Shown one piece after another: positions 27,027-34,979 of a DNA stretch of 64,000 nt. Both the position numbers and the translations under genes were made by a program. The notes under the pieces are model-generated. The model made no database searches. It was not told the origin of the DNA and saw only the letters and a program-made list of their open reading frames with translations. Numbering within the stretch: the first letter of the stretch is position 1; each line of letters starts with the position of its first letter. The DNA comes from Paenibacillus qinlingensis (GTDB lineage: Bacteria > Bacillota > Bacilli > Paenibacillales > NBRC-103111): positions 1 to 64,000 of the forward strand of contig NZ_JABMKY010000005.1 in assembly GCF_013204845.1 (NCBI RefSeq). The letters run 5' to 3'.

Positions 27027-27272
27027 GTGGATAATTACATATTTCTTGTATTGCTATTTGCCCTCTACATCGGCTTGTATAAATACGATTGGCAACAGAT
27101 GGAACGAAAGTCGTTCATATGGGGCATCGTGCTTGGGTCTCCATCGCTTTATTTAATCATCCTGTTCTTGTACCATCCAGCATGGCCGAGCCCCGGTGAT
27201 TGTTTGGAATGGATATATGGGTCCCCTTCCGATGCCATCGTTGCATTTTTCGCTTCCATTAGCGGCTCTTAA
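27027..27272 (+). CDS. Small two-TM protein at the head of the germination operon (D-subunit-like)
   Basis: A protein of 81 residues, GTG start, preceded by GGAGAGGGGC. Two hydrophobic segments (about 4-19 and 33-50) flank a short loop with YDWQQMERK. The C-terminal 30 residues are polar to weakly amphipathic. Small two-TM D subunits are known beside germinant receptor operons of Bacillus and modulate receptor function. Position and topology fit that class, but no sequence identity can be shown here. The next gene begins 16 bases after its stop. Confidence 0.7.
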   Translation: MDNYIFLVLLFALYIGLYKYDWQQMERKSFIWGIVLGSPSLYLIILFLYHPAWPSPGDCLEWIYGSPSDAIVAFFASISGS

Positions 27273-27288
27273 AGAATGGAGAACACAT

Positions 27289-28410
27289 ATGAACAACCGC
27301 CGATCCATCTTGACGACAGGACAGATGTCTAGCCTGTTAATCGCAGTAACAATGGGTTCTGCCATTATTTATATACCCACGCCACTTGTTGGATTCTCAG
27401 GAAATGCTGCGTGGCTCTCCCTCATCGGTGCATTTGGTTTTGGTGCGCTCGTACTGGCTTGTACGCTGTATCTGCATCACCGTCATGGTGGTATTGGTTT
27501 AATAGATTATTGCGGCAAACTTATTGGCAGAATTCCGACCATCGTTGTCATGCTCCCGATTGTCCTGATGCTTCTTTTTGCAACTTCTGCGATTGTAACC
27601 GGTATAGGAGACTTTTTTACGAGCAGTATGATGCCGAAGACGCCTTCTTATATCTTCTGTTCAATAAGCTTACTCGTGTCTGCGCTAACGGCGAGAGCGG
27701 GAATTGTCATCGCAGCGCGCGTGTTCGTGCTGCTTGTTCCGGTTATGTTTGTATTTACGCTAGCTATTCTGATTATTGCCTATCCGATATATGATTGGGG
27801 AAGGTTGCTGCCCCTACCAGATAAAGGGATTGGGGATCTCCTTCATGGCTTCTATGTAGGAGCAGGGTTCCCGTTTGGAGAGGTATGTCTGTTTCCAATT
27901 TTTCTTTCTTTCGCTTCCAAAGATCAGACGAACGTACTCTATCGCAAATTGTTCTTGGCCTTCTCGCTTACAGGCGTAACGATAGTAATCGCCACCATAT
28001 GTACGATCGTAGCTTTCGGCCCAGCTTCGGCCCACCTCAGCTACTCCCTCTATCAACTCGCGAGCAATATCCAAGTGAATGGAAGCAATGTGCGGATCGA
28101 GGCAATTGTCGGCATCGCTATTATCGTTGGTTCTTACATGAAAGCGACGCTATACTTATTTGCGCTAAATAAATTATTGGTCCGCTTAACCAGTGTGAAC
28201 AATACTTCAGCCTACGTATACCCTGCGTCTTTATTATGTACGATGCTGTCGCTGACGTTATTCTCGGGGCCGGCGGATTTTCAATACCAAGTCTATACTG
28301 TCTGGCCATTCACGGTTATTTTTGTGGGATGCACATTAATTTTTGCTCTGACCGTGCTGACTTGGTTGAAAGGCAGCGTCTCTAATCGTCAAAAGGAGAA
28401 CGAGACATGA
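27289..28410 (+). CDS. Spore germination receptor B subunit (GerAB/YndE family permease)
   Basis: An integral membrane protein of 373 residues with about ten TM segments, of the amino acid/polyamine/organocation permease fold used by GerAB proteins. It begins GQMSSLLIAVTMGSAIIYIP, a hallmark of the family, and contains GAGFPFGEVCLFPIF. The ATG at 27289 has TGGAGAAC upstream. Its stop overlaps the start of the A subunit by 4 bases. It should sit in the spore inner membrane and take part in recognising the small-molecule germinant. Confidence 0.92.
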   Translation: MNNRRSILTTGQMSSLLIAVTMGSAIIYIPTPLVGFSGNAAWLSLIGAFGFGALVLACTLYLHHRHGGIGLIDYCGKLIGRIPTIVVMLPIVLMLLFATSAIVTGIGDFFTSSMMPKTPSYIFCSISLLVSALTARAGIVIAARVFVLLVPVMFVFTLAILIIAYPIYDWGRLLPLPDKGIGDLLHGFYVGAGFPFGEVCLFPIFLSFASKDQTNVLYRKLFLAFSLTGVTIVIATICTIVAFGPASAHLSYSLYQLASNIQVNGSNVRIEAIVGIAIIVGSYMKATLYLFALNKLLVRLTSVNNTSAYVYPASLLCTMLSLTLFSGPADFQYQVYTVWPFTVIFVGCTLIFALTVLTWLKGSVSNRQKENET

Positions 28411-29918
28411 CTATCTCAGGGAATCATCCAACAATGCTCCAAACGAACCTTCAGTTCAACAAGGAAAATTTAGAACGGGCGTTCTTAAATTGTCAAGATG
28501 TTGTGTTCGAATTGCGCAAATATGGAAGTGAGCTTACTTATTCGGTGTTGGTCGGGTACTGCAACTCACTAATTACAGAGGATAGTGACAGTTATTTAAT
28601 AAGAATGCTTAGTGACCTCGCGAATGTACAATCAGCAGATCTCGCTACGATTGATCCCGATGCCATTGCTTACTTTTTCGATCATTTTGGGGCGACATCC
28701 TTAGGATTATCCATCGTTTCAGATGTGGAAACAGCTGTAGATTTAGTCCTGCAGGGGTATATCGTCATGCTTTTTGACGGTTGGAATTGTGCGGTGGCTT
28801 ATAAATCTGCCACATTTGATAAACGGCAGGTGGATGAACCGGTAAGTGAGCCGGTAGTTCAAGGACCTAGAGAAGGTACGGTCGAGTCGCTCGGGATCAA
28901 CCTAGGGATGATTCGCCAGCGAATTCAGTCGCCCCAGCTAAAGATTGAGTTTATTACAGCTGGGGAAAAGTCTAAGACGACCATCGCCTTTTGCTACCTA
29001 GAAGGGGTTATTCTTCCAGAGATTTTGGAGGAATTTCGTAATCGAATGGACGGAATTGAGCAGTATGATGTGCCAGAGACTTCTTATATTCAGGACTGGG
29101 TACAGGACTCTTCCTATACGCCTTTTCCTCAATATCGCAATACGGAACGGACGGATGTAGCCGCAGCTGCTTTAATGGACGGGAAAATGGCGATATTGGT
29201 AGACAATTCGCCGATGGTGATGATTGCTCCGGCTTTCCTGGTTGATTTTATAAGTACAGGTGAAGATTACTATGTTCGTACGATCTTTGCTTCGATGATT
29301 CGGCTGGTGCGACTTCTGGCATTCTTCATAGCACTTACGCTACCGAGCATTTATATCGCTTTGTCTACATTCCATCCCGAATTAATACCGTCCGTCTTGT
29401 TGCTCGCGATTTTAGATACGCGGGAAGGCATACCGTTTCCGGCTTTCCTCGAAGCCTTAATTATGGAAGTGTCGTTCGAGTTGCTGCGAGAAGCGGGTAT
29501 CCGGCTTCCAAGGCCAGTCGGCTCCGCTGTCAGTATTGTGGGTGCGCTAGTGATTGGGCAAGCTGCGATTACAGCGAAAATTGCCTCGCCTATCATGGTT
29601 ATCGTCGTCGCTTTGACGGGTATTGCTTCGTTTGCAATTCCTCATTACGACATTGCAATCGCGATTCGTATTCTCCGTTTTCCGTTTATGGTAGCCGCGT
29701 CGCTCCTCGGCGGATTTGGTCTGATGATCATGTTTCTACTCACGCTACTGCACTTGGCTTGTCTTCACACATTGGGACAGCCCTATTTATCTTCGCTCGC
29801 GCCTTTCAAGGCGAGGGATTTGAGAGATATTGTAGTACGTGCTCCCCTTCGAAAATTTTTGGAATCTCCCCGAAATCGTCGTTTGCTTGATTCAACAGCT
29901 CCTCGAAGAAAGAAGTGA
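28407..29918 (+). CDS. Spore germination receptor A subunit (GerAA family)
   Basis: A protein of 503 residues. The soluble N-terminal region (1-290) carries family features such as DGWNCAVAYKS and VVQGPREGTVESLGINLGMI (VxGPREGFxExxxxN in the family). The C-terminal region has four to six TM segments with a PSIYIALSTFHPELIP turn. The ATG overlaps the B subunit stop. GerAA proteins form the oligomeric ion-channel part of the receptor. The order here is B-A-C, not the A-B-C of the gerA operon of B. subtilis. Confidence 0.94.
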   Translation: MTISGNHPTMLQTNLQFNKENLERAFLNCQDVVFELRKYGSELTYSVLVGYCNSLITEDSDSYLIRMLSDLANVQSADLATIDPDAIAYFFDHFGATSLGLSIVSDVETAVDLVLQGYIVMLFDGWNCAVAYKSATFDKRQVDEPVSEPVVQGPREGTVESLGINLGMIRQRIQSPQLKIEFITAGEKSKTTIAFCYLEGVILPEILEEFRNRMDGIEQYDVPETSYIQDWVQDSSYTPFPQYRNTERTDVAAAALMDGKMAILVDNSPMVMIAPAFLVDFISTGEDYYVRTIFASMIRLVRLLAFFIALTLPSIYIALSTFHPELIPSVLLLAILDTREGIPFPAFLEALIMEVSFELLREAGIRLPRPVGSAVSIVGALVIGQAAITAKIASPIMVIVVALTGIASFAIPHYDIAIAIRILRFPFMVAASLLGGFGLMIMFLLTLLHLACLHTLGQPYLSSLAPFKARDLRDIVVRAPLRKFLESPRNRRLLDSTAPRRKK

Positions 29919-31129
29919 GAATAGGGATGACGAAGCGAAGTGTACGTTTAGGGATACGTATACTAGGGTGTGGCATTGTCGTAATACTGTTGGGGGGCTG
30001 CTGGGATAAGAATGAGCTGACACAGTGGGGATTTGTTCAGGCTGTGGCGATTGATCAGACAGATCAAGGGGAATACCGTGTCACTACGCAAATTTATCGT
30101 CCGGGATCATCAGAATCGAGAAATAATAAGGCGACGAAGGGCATTTCATACCTGACCATCTCGAGCGAAGCTTCGACGATCTCGCAAGCCGCGGCGCATA
30201 TTTCGGGAAAGCTGGGGAGGAAGTTGCAGTGGAGTCACATGCGAGCGCTCCTCATCAGTGAAAAGATGGCTGCGAACCGAAATATAGGTAATATTTTGGA
30301 CTACTTCTCGCGATCTCAAGGTCCGAGAGGTGCTGTGGCGGTTATGACGACGGATGGAGAGGCGGGTAACTATCTGCTTGTTGATCCATTAATTGAGAAT
30401 ACAATTGGCCAGCAAATGAAGACGGTAGAAGGGATGTCCAATAGACTTACTGGCATGGCCTCCAAAGTTTCTATCCTTGATCTGGATATCCTTGCGCAAT
30501 CGCCTAGTTCGGTGACGTTACTGCCTCATCTTCGCATGCTTCGTCAAGAACATCCTCTCTTTATCATTGATGGAATGAACTTATTGCGTTTTCCATCCGG
30601 TACAATCGATCAGGGCTTTATTCCCGCCGCAATCACAGATAGCATTCTGATGGTTCGTGATGAATTTAATGAGGGACTTGCCACAATACCTTGCGAGAAG
30701 GAAAATGAAAAGCAGCAGATGCTAAATGGTGGTGATTCCTATTGGATTTACAAGGAGCAGACAACGCTTCAAGTATCTTCAATTGAAGATAGGCCATTCA
30801 TAGAAATTCATCTTGAAGTCGACGGTAAGGTTGGGGAGATGAGCTGCTCGAGTATTCTCACCAAAGAGGAGCATCGTCGATTCATCAATCGAATTGAGCA
30901 GACGATCAAAAAAGACACGATGGAAGCTGTCCAAAAAGTGCAGAAAATGAAGGCAGACATCCTGCTGGTGGGGCAGCATGTCCAGCGGAGAGACCCTCGG
31001 CTATGGAAGAGGTGGTCAGAGGACTGGGATGATCGGTTTTCTCAGGCGAAAGTTTCTGTCAAGGTGAAAGCAAGATTGACAGATACTGGGATGAATGCCG
31101 GCAGTCCGATGGCCATTCCCCCTGAATAA
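29915..31129 (+). CDS. Spore germination receptor C subunit lipoprotein (GerAC family)
   Basis: A lipoprotein of 404 residues with lipobox LLGGC (Cys29 from the GTG at 29915) followed by WDKNEL, which is diagnostic for the Ger(x)C family. The GTG overlaps the A-subunit stop. An ATG at 29927 is an alternative and leaves the signal intact. Expected location is the outer face of the spore inner membrane. The body includes SHMRALLISEKMA and a C-terminal domain with KVKARLTDTG. A strong terminator follows, closing the operon. Confidence 0.93.
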   Translation: MRIGMTKRSVRLGIRILGCGIVVILLGGCWDKNELTQWGFVQAVAIDQTDQGEYRVTTQIYRPGSSESRNNKATKGISYLTISSEASTISQAAAHISGKLGRKLQWSHMRALLISEKMAANRNIGNILDYFSRSQGPRGAVAVMTTDGEAGNYLLVDPLIENTIGQQMKTVEGMSNRLTGMASKVSILDLDILAQSPSSVTLLPHLRMLRQEHPLFIIDGMNLLRFPSGTIDQGFIPAAITDSILMVRDEFNEGLATIPCEKENEKQQMLNGGDSYWIYKEQTTLQVSSIEDRPFIEIHLEVDGKVGEMSCSSILTKEEHRRFINRIEQTIKKDTMEAVQKVQKMKADILLVGQHVQRRDPRLWKRWSEDWDDRFSQAKVSVKVKARLTDTGMNAGSPMAIPPE

Positions 31130-31177
31130 GTAAGCTTTACTTTCACCCAATTGTTGTTGTCACCAGTAATCTCTATA

Positions 31178-31217
31178 GCGTTCAAATGACGGTAAGGTAG
31201 TCATTTGAACGCTTTTT
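31178..31217 (+). terminator. Intrinsic terminator of the ger operon
   Basis: GCGTTCAAATGAC (31178-31190) and GTCATTTGAACGC (31200-31212) form a perfect 13-base stem with a 9-base loop, followed by TTTTT. The remaining 170 bases to the next gene show no gene or clear promoter. Confidence 0.93.
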
Positions 31218-31386
31218 GTATTTTATCGCATATATCGGCATGAATCGAAGACCATTCGACCGGCAAGAAAGTCATTTTTCCAAGTTCAAGACAATTTTCA
31301 TAATATACATTCTGGACTCAATTATCTACAGTGAAGATATCACAAACGCAATCATCACAGGCATTCCAGCAAGAAGGGGCAGGTAC

Positions 31387-32286
31387 ATGAAAACATTTAA
31401 AAAAAATTTCAGTTTGACCTTATTGGCGTTACCAGGCATTGCGCTTTTGTTCATTTTTGATTATGTGCCACTCTACGGATTATTGCTTCCTTTCAAGGAT
31501 TACAAATATGATCTGGGGATCTGGAACAGCCCGTGGGTAGGCTTGGACAATTTTCAGTTTCTATTTAAGGGCGATGTTTTACAACGCGTGCTAAGGAACA
31601 CACTGCTCTACAATTTGGCGTTCATTACGTTAGGCACCATGATTTCAGTCACATTTGCACTGATGCTTCGTGAGGTCAGTAAGCGGTTTGTGAAGGTGTA
31701 TCAGACCGTTTTGTTCATTCCTTATTTCATCTCATGGGTAGTCGCTGGTTTTGCCTTCCGAGCCCTCTTGGATATGGATTACGGTGTTTTCAATAAGGGA
31801 TTGGAGATGCTCGGTATTGCGCCTGTTATGTGGTATAACGAGCCGAAGTATTGGCCATTTATTCTTATTATTGGAGCGGTATGGAAGGGACTTGGGTACG
31901 GTGCGGTCATCTATTATGCGGCACTGATGAGTGTGGATGCGGAGTATTATGAGGCGGCTAAAATAGATGGGGCAGGCAAGCTGCGGCAGGCGATTTCGAT
32001 CTCGATTCCCATGATTAAACCGATTATTATCATGATGGTCATCCTGCAAATAGGTAAAATTTTCTATAGCGACTTCGGATTATTTTATAACGTAACCCTG
32101 AATTCTTCCTCTCTGTATAGAACAACGGATGTCATCGATACCTTCGTGTATCGTTCACTAGTCGATATGGGGGATATCGGAATGGCTGGAGCAGCAGGCT
32201 TCTTCCAATCTACGGTTGGTTTCACTTTGGTCATTTTGACGAATTTTATCGTAAAGAGAATTAATCGTGAAAATTCATTATTCTAA
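31387..32286 (+). CDS. ABC sugar importer permease, LplB family (importer locus 2)
   Basis: A permease of 299 residues, six TM segments, EAA loop EAAKIDGAGKLRQAISISIP. The open frame extends 57 codons upstream, but that part has no membrane or family character and begins in the terminator of the ger operon. I therefore start at the ATG at 31387, which follows AAGGGGCAGG and gives the normal MKTFKKNF opening. It heads a three-gene importer with the permease at 32299 and the binding protein at 33294. Unlike loci 1 and 3, no kinase/regulator pair is adjacent. Confidence 0.92.
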   Translation: MKTFKKNFSLTLLALPGIALLFIFDYVPLYGLLLPFKDYKYDLGIWNSPWVGLDNFQFLFKGDVLQRVLRNTLLYNLAFITLGTMISVTFALMLREVSKRFVKVYQTVLFIPYFISWVVAGFAFRALLDMDYGVFNKGLEMLGIAPVMWYNEPKYWPFILIIGAVWKGLGYGAVIYYAALMSVDAEYYEAAKIDGAGKLRQAISISIPMIKPIIIMMVILQIGKIFYSDFGLFYNVTLNSSSLYRTTDVIDTFVYRSLVDMGDIGMAGAAGFFQSTVGFTLVILTNFIVKRINRENSLF

Positions 32287-32298
32287 GGAGAATGTCAC

Positions 32299-33207
32299 AT
32301 GATGACACCACGGATTTCTAGCACCCGTTCACCATTTATGCTCAGTACATGGATTATTCATGCCATTTTTATTCTTGTCTGTATCGCTTGCCTGTATCCT
32401 TTTCTAGTAATAATAGGCACCTCCTTTCAGAACGAAAGTGATATTCTGAAGTACGGATATTCTATCCTGCCAAAGAAGATCGATTTAACTGCGTATCGTG
32501 TGATTCTCCATGATCCTGCTGTCTTGCTAAATGCGTATATGGTGACCATTTATACAACGCTGATTGGGACTGTGGCAGGGATATGGATTACAACAAGCTT
32601 CGCTTACACGATTTCAAGGAAAGATTATGCTTATCGGAAGGGGCTTTCGTTCTATGTATTTTTTACTATGCTGTTCCAGGGTGGGCTGGTTCCATCTTAC
32701 ATATTGATGGTAAGTTGGCTGGATTTGAAAAATAACCTCTTGGCACTGATTCTTCCATTCCTCATCACAGGTTGGCATGTGTTGTTAATGAGAGGCTTCT
32801 TACAAACCCTGCCTGACGCTTTATTTGAATCCGCCAAGATCGATGGAGCAAGCGAGCTTACCATTTTCACACGTATCGTCATTCCTCTTAGTAAACCGGC
32901 GTTGGCGACACTTGGCTTATTCCTGGTCTTGCAGTATTGGAATGACTGGTGGCTGACCCTGTTGTACATCGACCACGAAAATAAGATGAAGCTGCAGTAT
33001 TTACTCATTCGCGTACTGCGCAACATGGAGTTCCTCAATAGCGCCGAAGCGATGCAATATGGCCTGGTTAAGCCAGGACAACAAGTACCAAGTTTAGCTG
33101 CGCGGATGGCGATGTGTATTCTTGCAGCAGGCCCGATGCTGGTCATATTCCCATTCTTTCAACGATATTTCGTACAAGGTTTGACGGTTGGATCTGTAAA
33201 AGGGTAG
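32299..33207 (+). CDS. ABC sugar importer permease, YtcP-like (importer locus 2)
   Basis: A permease of 302 residues with six TM segments and EAA loop ESAKIDGASELTIFTRIVIP. It starts 12 bases after the first permease behind AAGGAGAA. Conserved FFTMLFQGGLVPSYILM and the C-terminal VQGLTVGSVKG match the YtcP group. It forms the channel with its neighbour. The ATPase is presumably shared and encoded elsewhere. Confidence 0.94.
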   Translation: MMTPRISSTRSPFMLSTWIIHAIFILVCIACLYPFLVIIGTSFQNESDILKYGYSILPKKIDLTAYRVILHDPAVLLNAYMVTIYTTLIGTVAGIWITTSFAYTISRKDYAYRKGLSFYVFFTMLFQGGLVPSYILMVSWLDLKNNLLALILPFLITGWHVLLMRGFLQTLPDALFESAKIDGASELTIFTRIVIPLSKPALATLGLFLVLQYWNDWWLTLLYIDHENKMKLQYLLIRVLRNMEFLNSAEAMQYGLVKPGQQVPSLAARMAMCILAAGPMLVIFPFFQRYFVQGLTVGSVKG

Positions 33208-33293
33208 CTCATAAAAGTAAGTCCAGCGCATGGAAATTATGTCATGTGTCTGTTATATATAAATGAACATCATATTCTTAGGGAGGTATGTTT

Positions 33294-34850
33294 GTGAGCA
33301 GGGGAAATAAAAAGACAAAGCAAGTGGTAGGCGGCGTGGTGTCGATGGGGTTATTGGTTTCCGTGGTACTTAGCGGGTGCAGTACAGATAAGAAAGAAGA
33401 GCCTAATGCCACGGGCAGCAGTTCAGCAGTTCCCAAAACGACAACAGCAGTCGAGCCAACCAAAGAGTTGGTGAACATCAGCTGGTATATGCGTAAACCG
33501 ATTGATACGATGAAAGATCAAGAGGCGATTGAAGCGGAAGCGAATAAAACGATTAAAAGCGGTGTAAACGCGAATTTGCATTTTAACTTTATTGACGCAG
33601 CAAGCTGGGAAGACAAAATGAAGCTAATGTCAGCCTCCGGTGAACCGTACGACCTTGTATTTACCTCGAACTGGACGAATGCGATTGATTCCAATGTGCA
33701 AAAAGGTGCATTCCTGCCACTGGACGATCTTCTGAAGAAATACGGGCAGGATATTCTCGCGAAAGTGGATAAACGTGCTTGGAAGTCTGTTACGTATAAT
33801 GGCAAGATTATGGCGATTCCAGGTCAGGGACCTTTTACCACGCCGAATGGCATTGTGTTCAAAAAAGATTTGGTGACGAAGTACAATCTGGATTATAAGA
33901 AAATAAAGAATTTACAAGATCTTGAGCCATATTTAGAAACGATTAAGAAGAATGAGCCTACGATAACGCCATTACTGGTCACGAAAACAGTTTCTGCACC
34001 AGGGGACTTTATTTCAGACCATACCAATGTAACCAAAGGGATCCGATATGATGAAAAGGCGAACCAATTCGTATTGGAAACAGACATTCCCCAATTCGTC
34101 AACAATTATCGCACTATGCACGACTATTATGTGAAAGGGTATGTAGCCAAAGATGCGGCAATCAAAACGGATTTCACGGCTGAAGCCAAGTCGGGGAAAT
34201 ATGCGATCATGCGTGATTCTGGGGGATATACGGAGGATGGTTCGAAGTCGACAGCGTTGTTTGGGTTTCCAACCGTGGAATCGCTTGCATTTTATCCCAT
34301 TATAGCAACAAGTAATATGGTAGGGGCGGCAACCGCCATCTCCAAAACATCGAAAAATCCAGAAAGAGCAATGGAACTGCTTAATTTGGTTTGGAAAGAT
34401 AAGAAACTGTCCAACACACTAGCTTATGGGCTAGAAGGAAAGAACTATACGGTTAAATCCGGTGCTGGCACAGACGCCATGTCTGTAGATGCGAAGAGCG
34501 GAGCAGAACAAACCTGGGCAATCTGGCATAACTGGCTGGGGCCGCTATGGGATCAATGGGATTCAGGCTGGAACTCGAAGGCATCCCTAGAGCAAATGCA
34601 AAAAAATAATAATGAAGCCAAAACATCATCCATCCTAGGATTTCTTTTTAATGGGGAAGTCGTGAAATCCGAAATAGCTCAAGTTAATGCTGTTTATGCG
34701 GAACTGCAACCCATTTTATATTCAGGTGCGATGCCTGATTATGATAAGTTCTTGGGTGAAATGAAGCAGCGATTGAAAGATGCTGGCTTGGAGAAAATTA
34801 AAGCCGAAGCTCAGAAGCAGCTCGACGCTTGGAAAGCGCAAAATAAGTAA
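33294..34850 (+). CDS. Extracellular solute-binding lipoprotein (importer locus 2)
   Basis: A binding protein of 518 residues. The lipoprotein signal ends in lipobox VLSGC (Cys29). I chose the GTG at 33294 because GGGAGGT (33281-33287) is 6-7 bases upstream. The ATG at 33288 directly abuts that element. A Ser/Thr/Pro-rich linker follows the lipid anchor. The body has DAASWEDKMKLMSASGEPYDL and other family 1 binding-protein features. A terminator follows. Confidence 0.93.
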   Translation: MSRGNKKTKQVVGGVVSMGLLVSVVLSGCSTDKKEEPNATGSSSAVPKTTTAVEPTKELVNISWYMRKPIDTMKDQEAIEAEANKTIKSGVNANLHFNFIDAASWEDKMKLMSASGEPYDLVFTSNWTNAIDSNVQKGAFLPLDDLLKKYGQDILAKVDKRAWKSVTYNGKIMAIPGQGPFTTPNGIVFKKDLVTKYNLDYKKIKNLQDLEPYLETIKKNEPTITPLLVTKTVSAPGDFISDHTNVTKGIRYDEKANQFVLETDIPQFVNNYRTMHDYYVKGYVAKDAAIKTDFTAEAKSGKYAIMRDSGGYTEDGSKSTALFGFPTVESLAFYPIIATSNMVGAATAISKTSKNPERAMELLNLVWKDKKLSNTLAYGLEGKNYTVKSGAGTDAMSVDAKSGAEQTWAIWHNWLGPLWDQWDSGWNSKASLEQMQKNNNEAKTSSILGFLFNGEVVKSEIAQVNAVYAELQPILYSGAMPDYDKFLGEMKQRLKDAGLEKIKAEAQKQLDAWKAQNK

Positions 34851-34857
34851 TTGAAAG

Positions 34858-34893
34858 TTGGAACCGGGTTCTTCTTCACTCGGTTCCAATTTT
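34858..34893 (+). terminator. Intrinsic terminator after importer locus 2
   Basis: TTGGAACCG (34858-34866) pairs with CGGTTCCAA (34881-34889), followed by TTTT. Confidence 0.85.
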
Positions 34894-34935
34894 AGATGAA
34901 AAGCAACAGATATAGGGGGAAATAGTGAATAGGAT

Positions 34936-34950
34936 TTGGAAGCGTATTCA
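34936..34950 (+). promoter_or_regulatory. cre-like site before the modular exoprotein gene
   Basis: TTGGAAGCGTATTCA matches WTGNAANCGNWNNCW at every position and differs from the site at 11944 by one base. It overlaps a palindrome CGTATT-C-AATACG (34943-34955). It lies 30 bases before the ATG at 34980. Confidence 0.55.
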
Positions 34951-34979
34951 ATACGACTTATAAGGGAGTGTGATCATTG

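Noticed and set aside
27196-27288. 31-codon extension of the germination B subunit inside the small two-TM gene
   Set aside because: It overlaps the upstream gene in another frame. The ATG at 27289 follows TGGAGAAC and begins the conserved family N-terminus.
31216-31386. 57-codon extension of the importer 2 permease
   Set aside because: It starts at the ger terminator, lacks family similarity and the ATG at 31387 has its own ribosome binding site.
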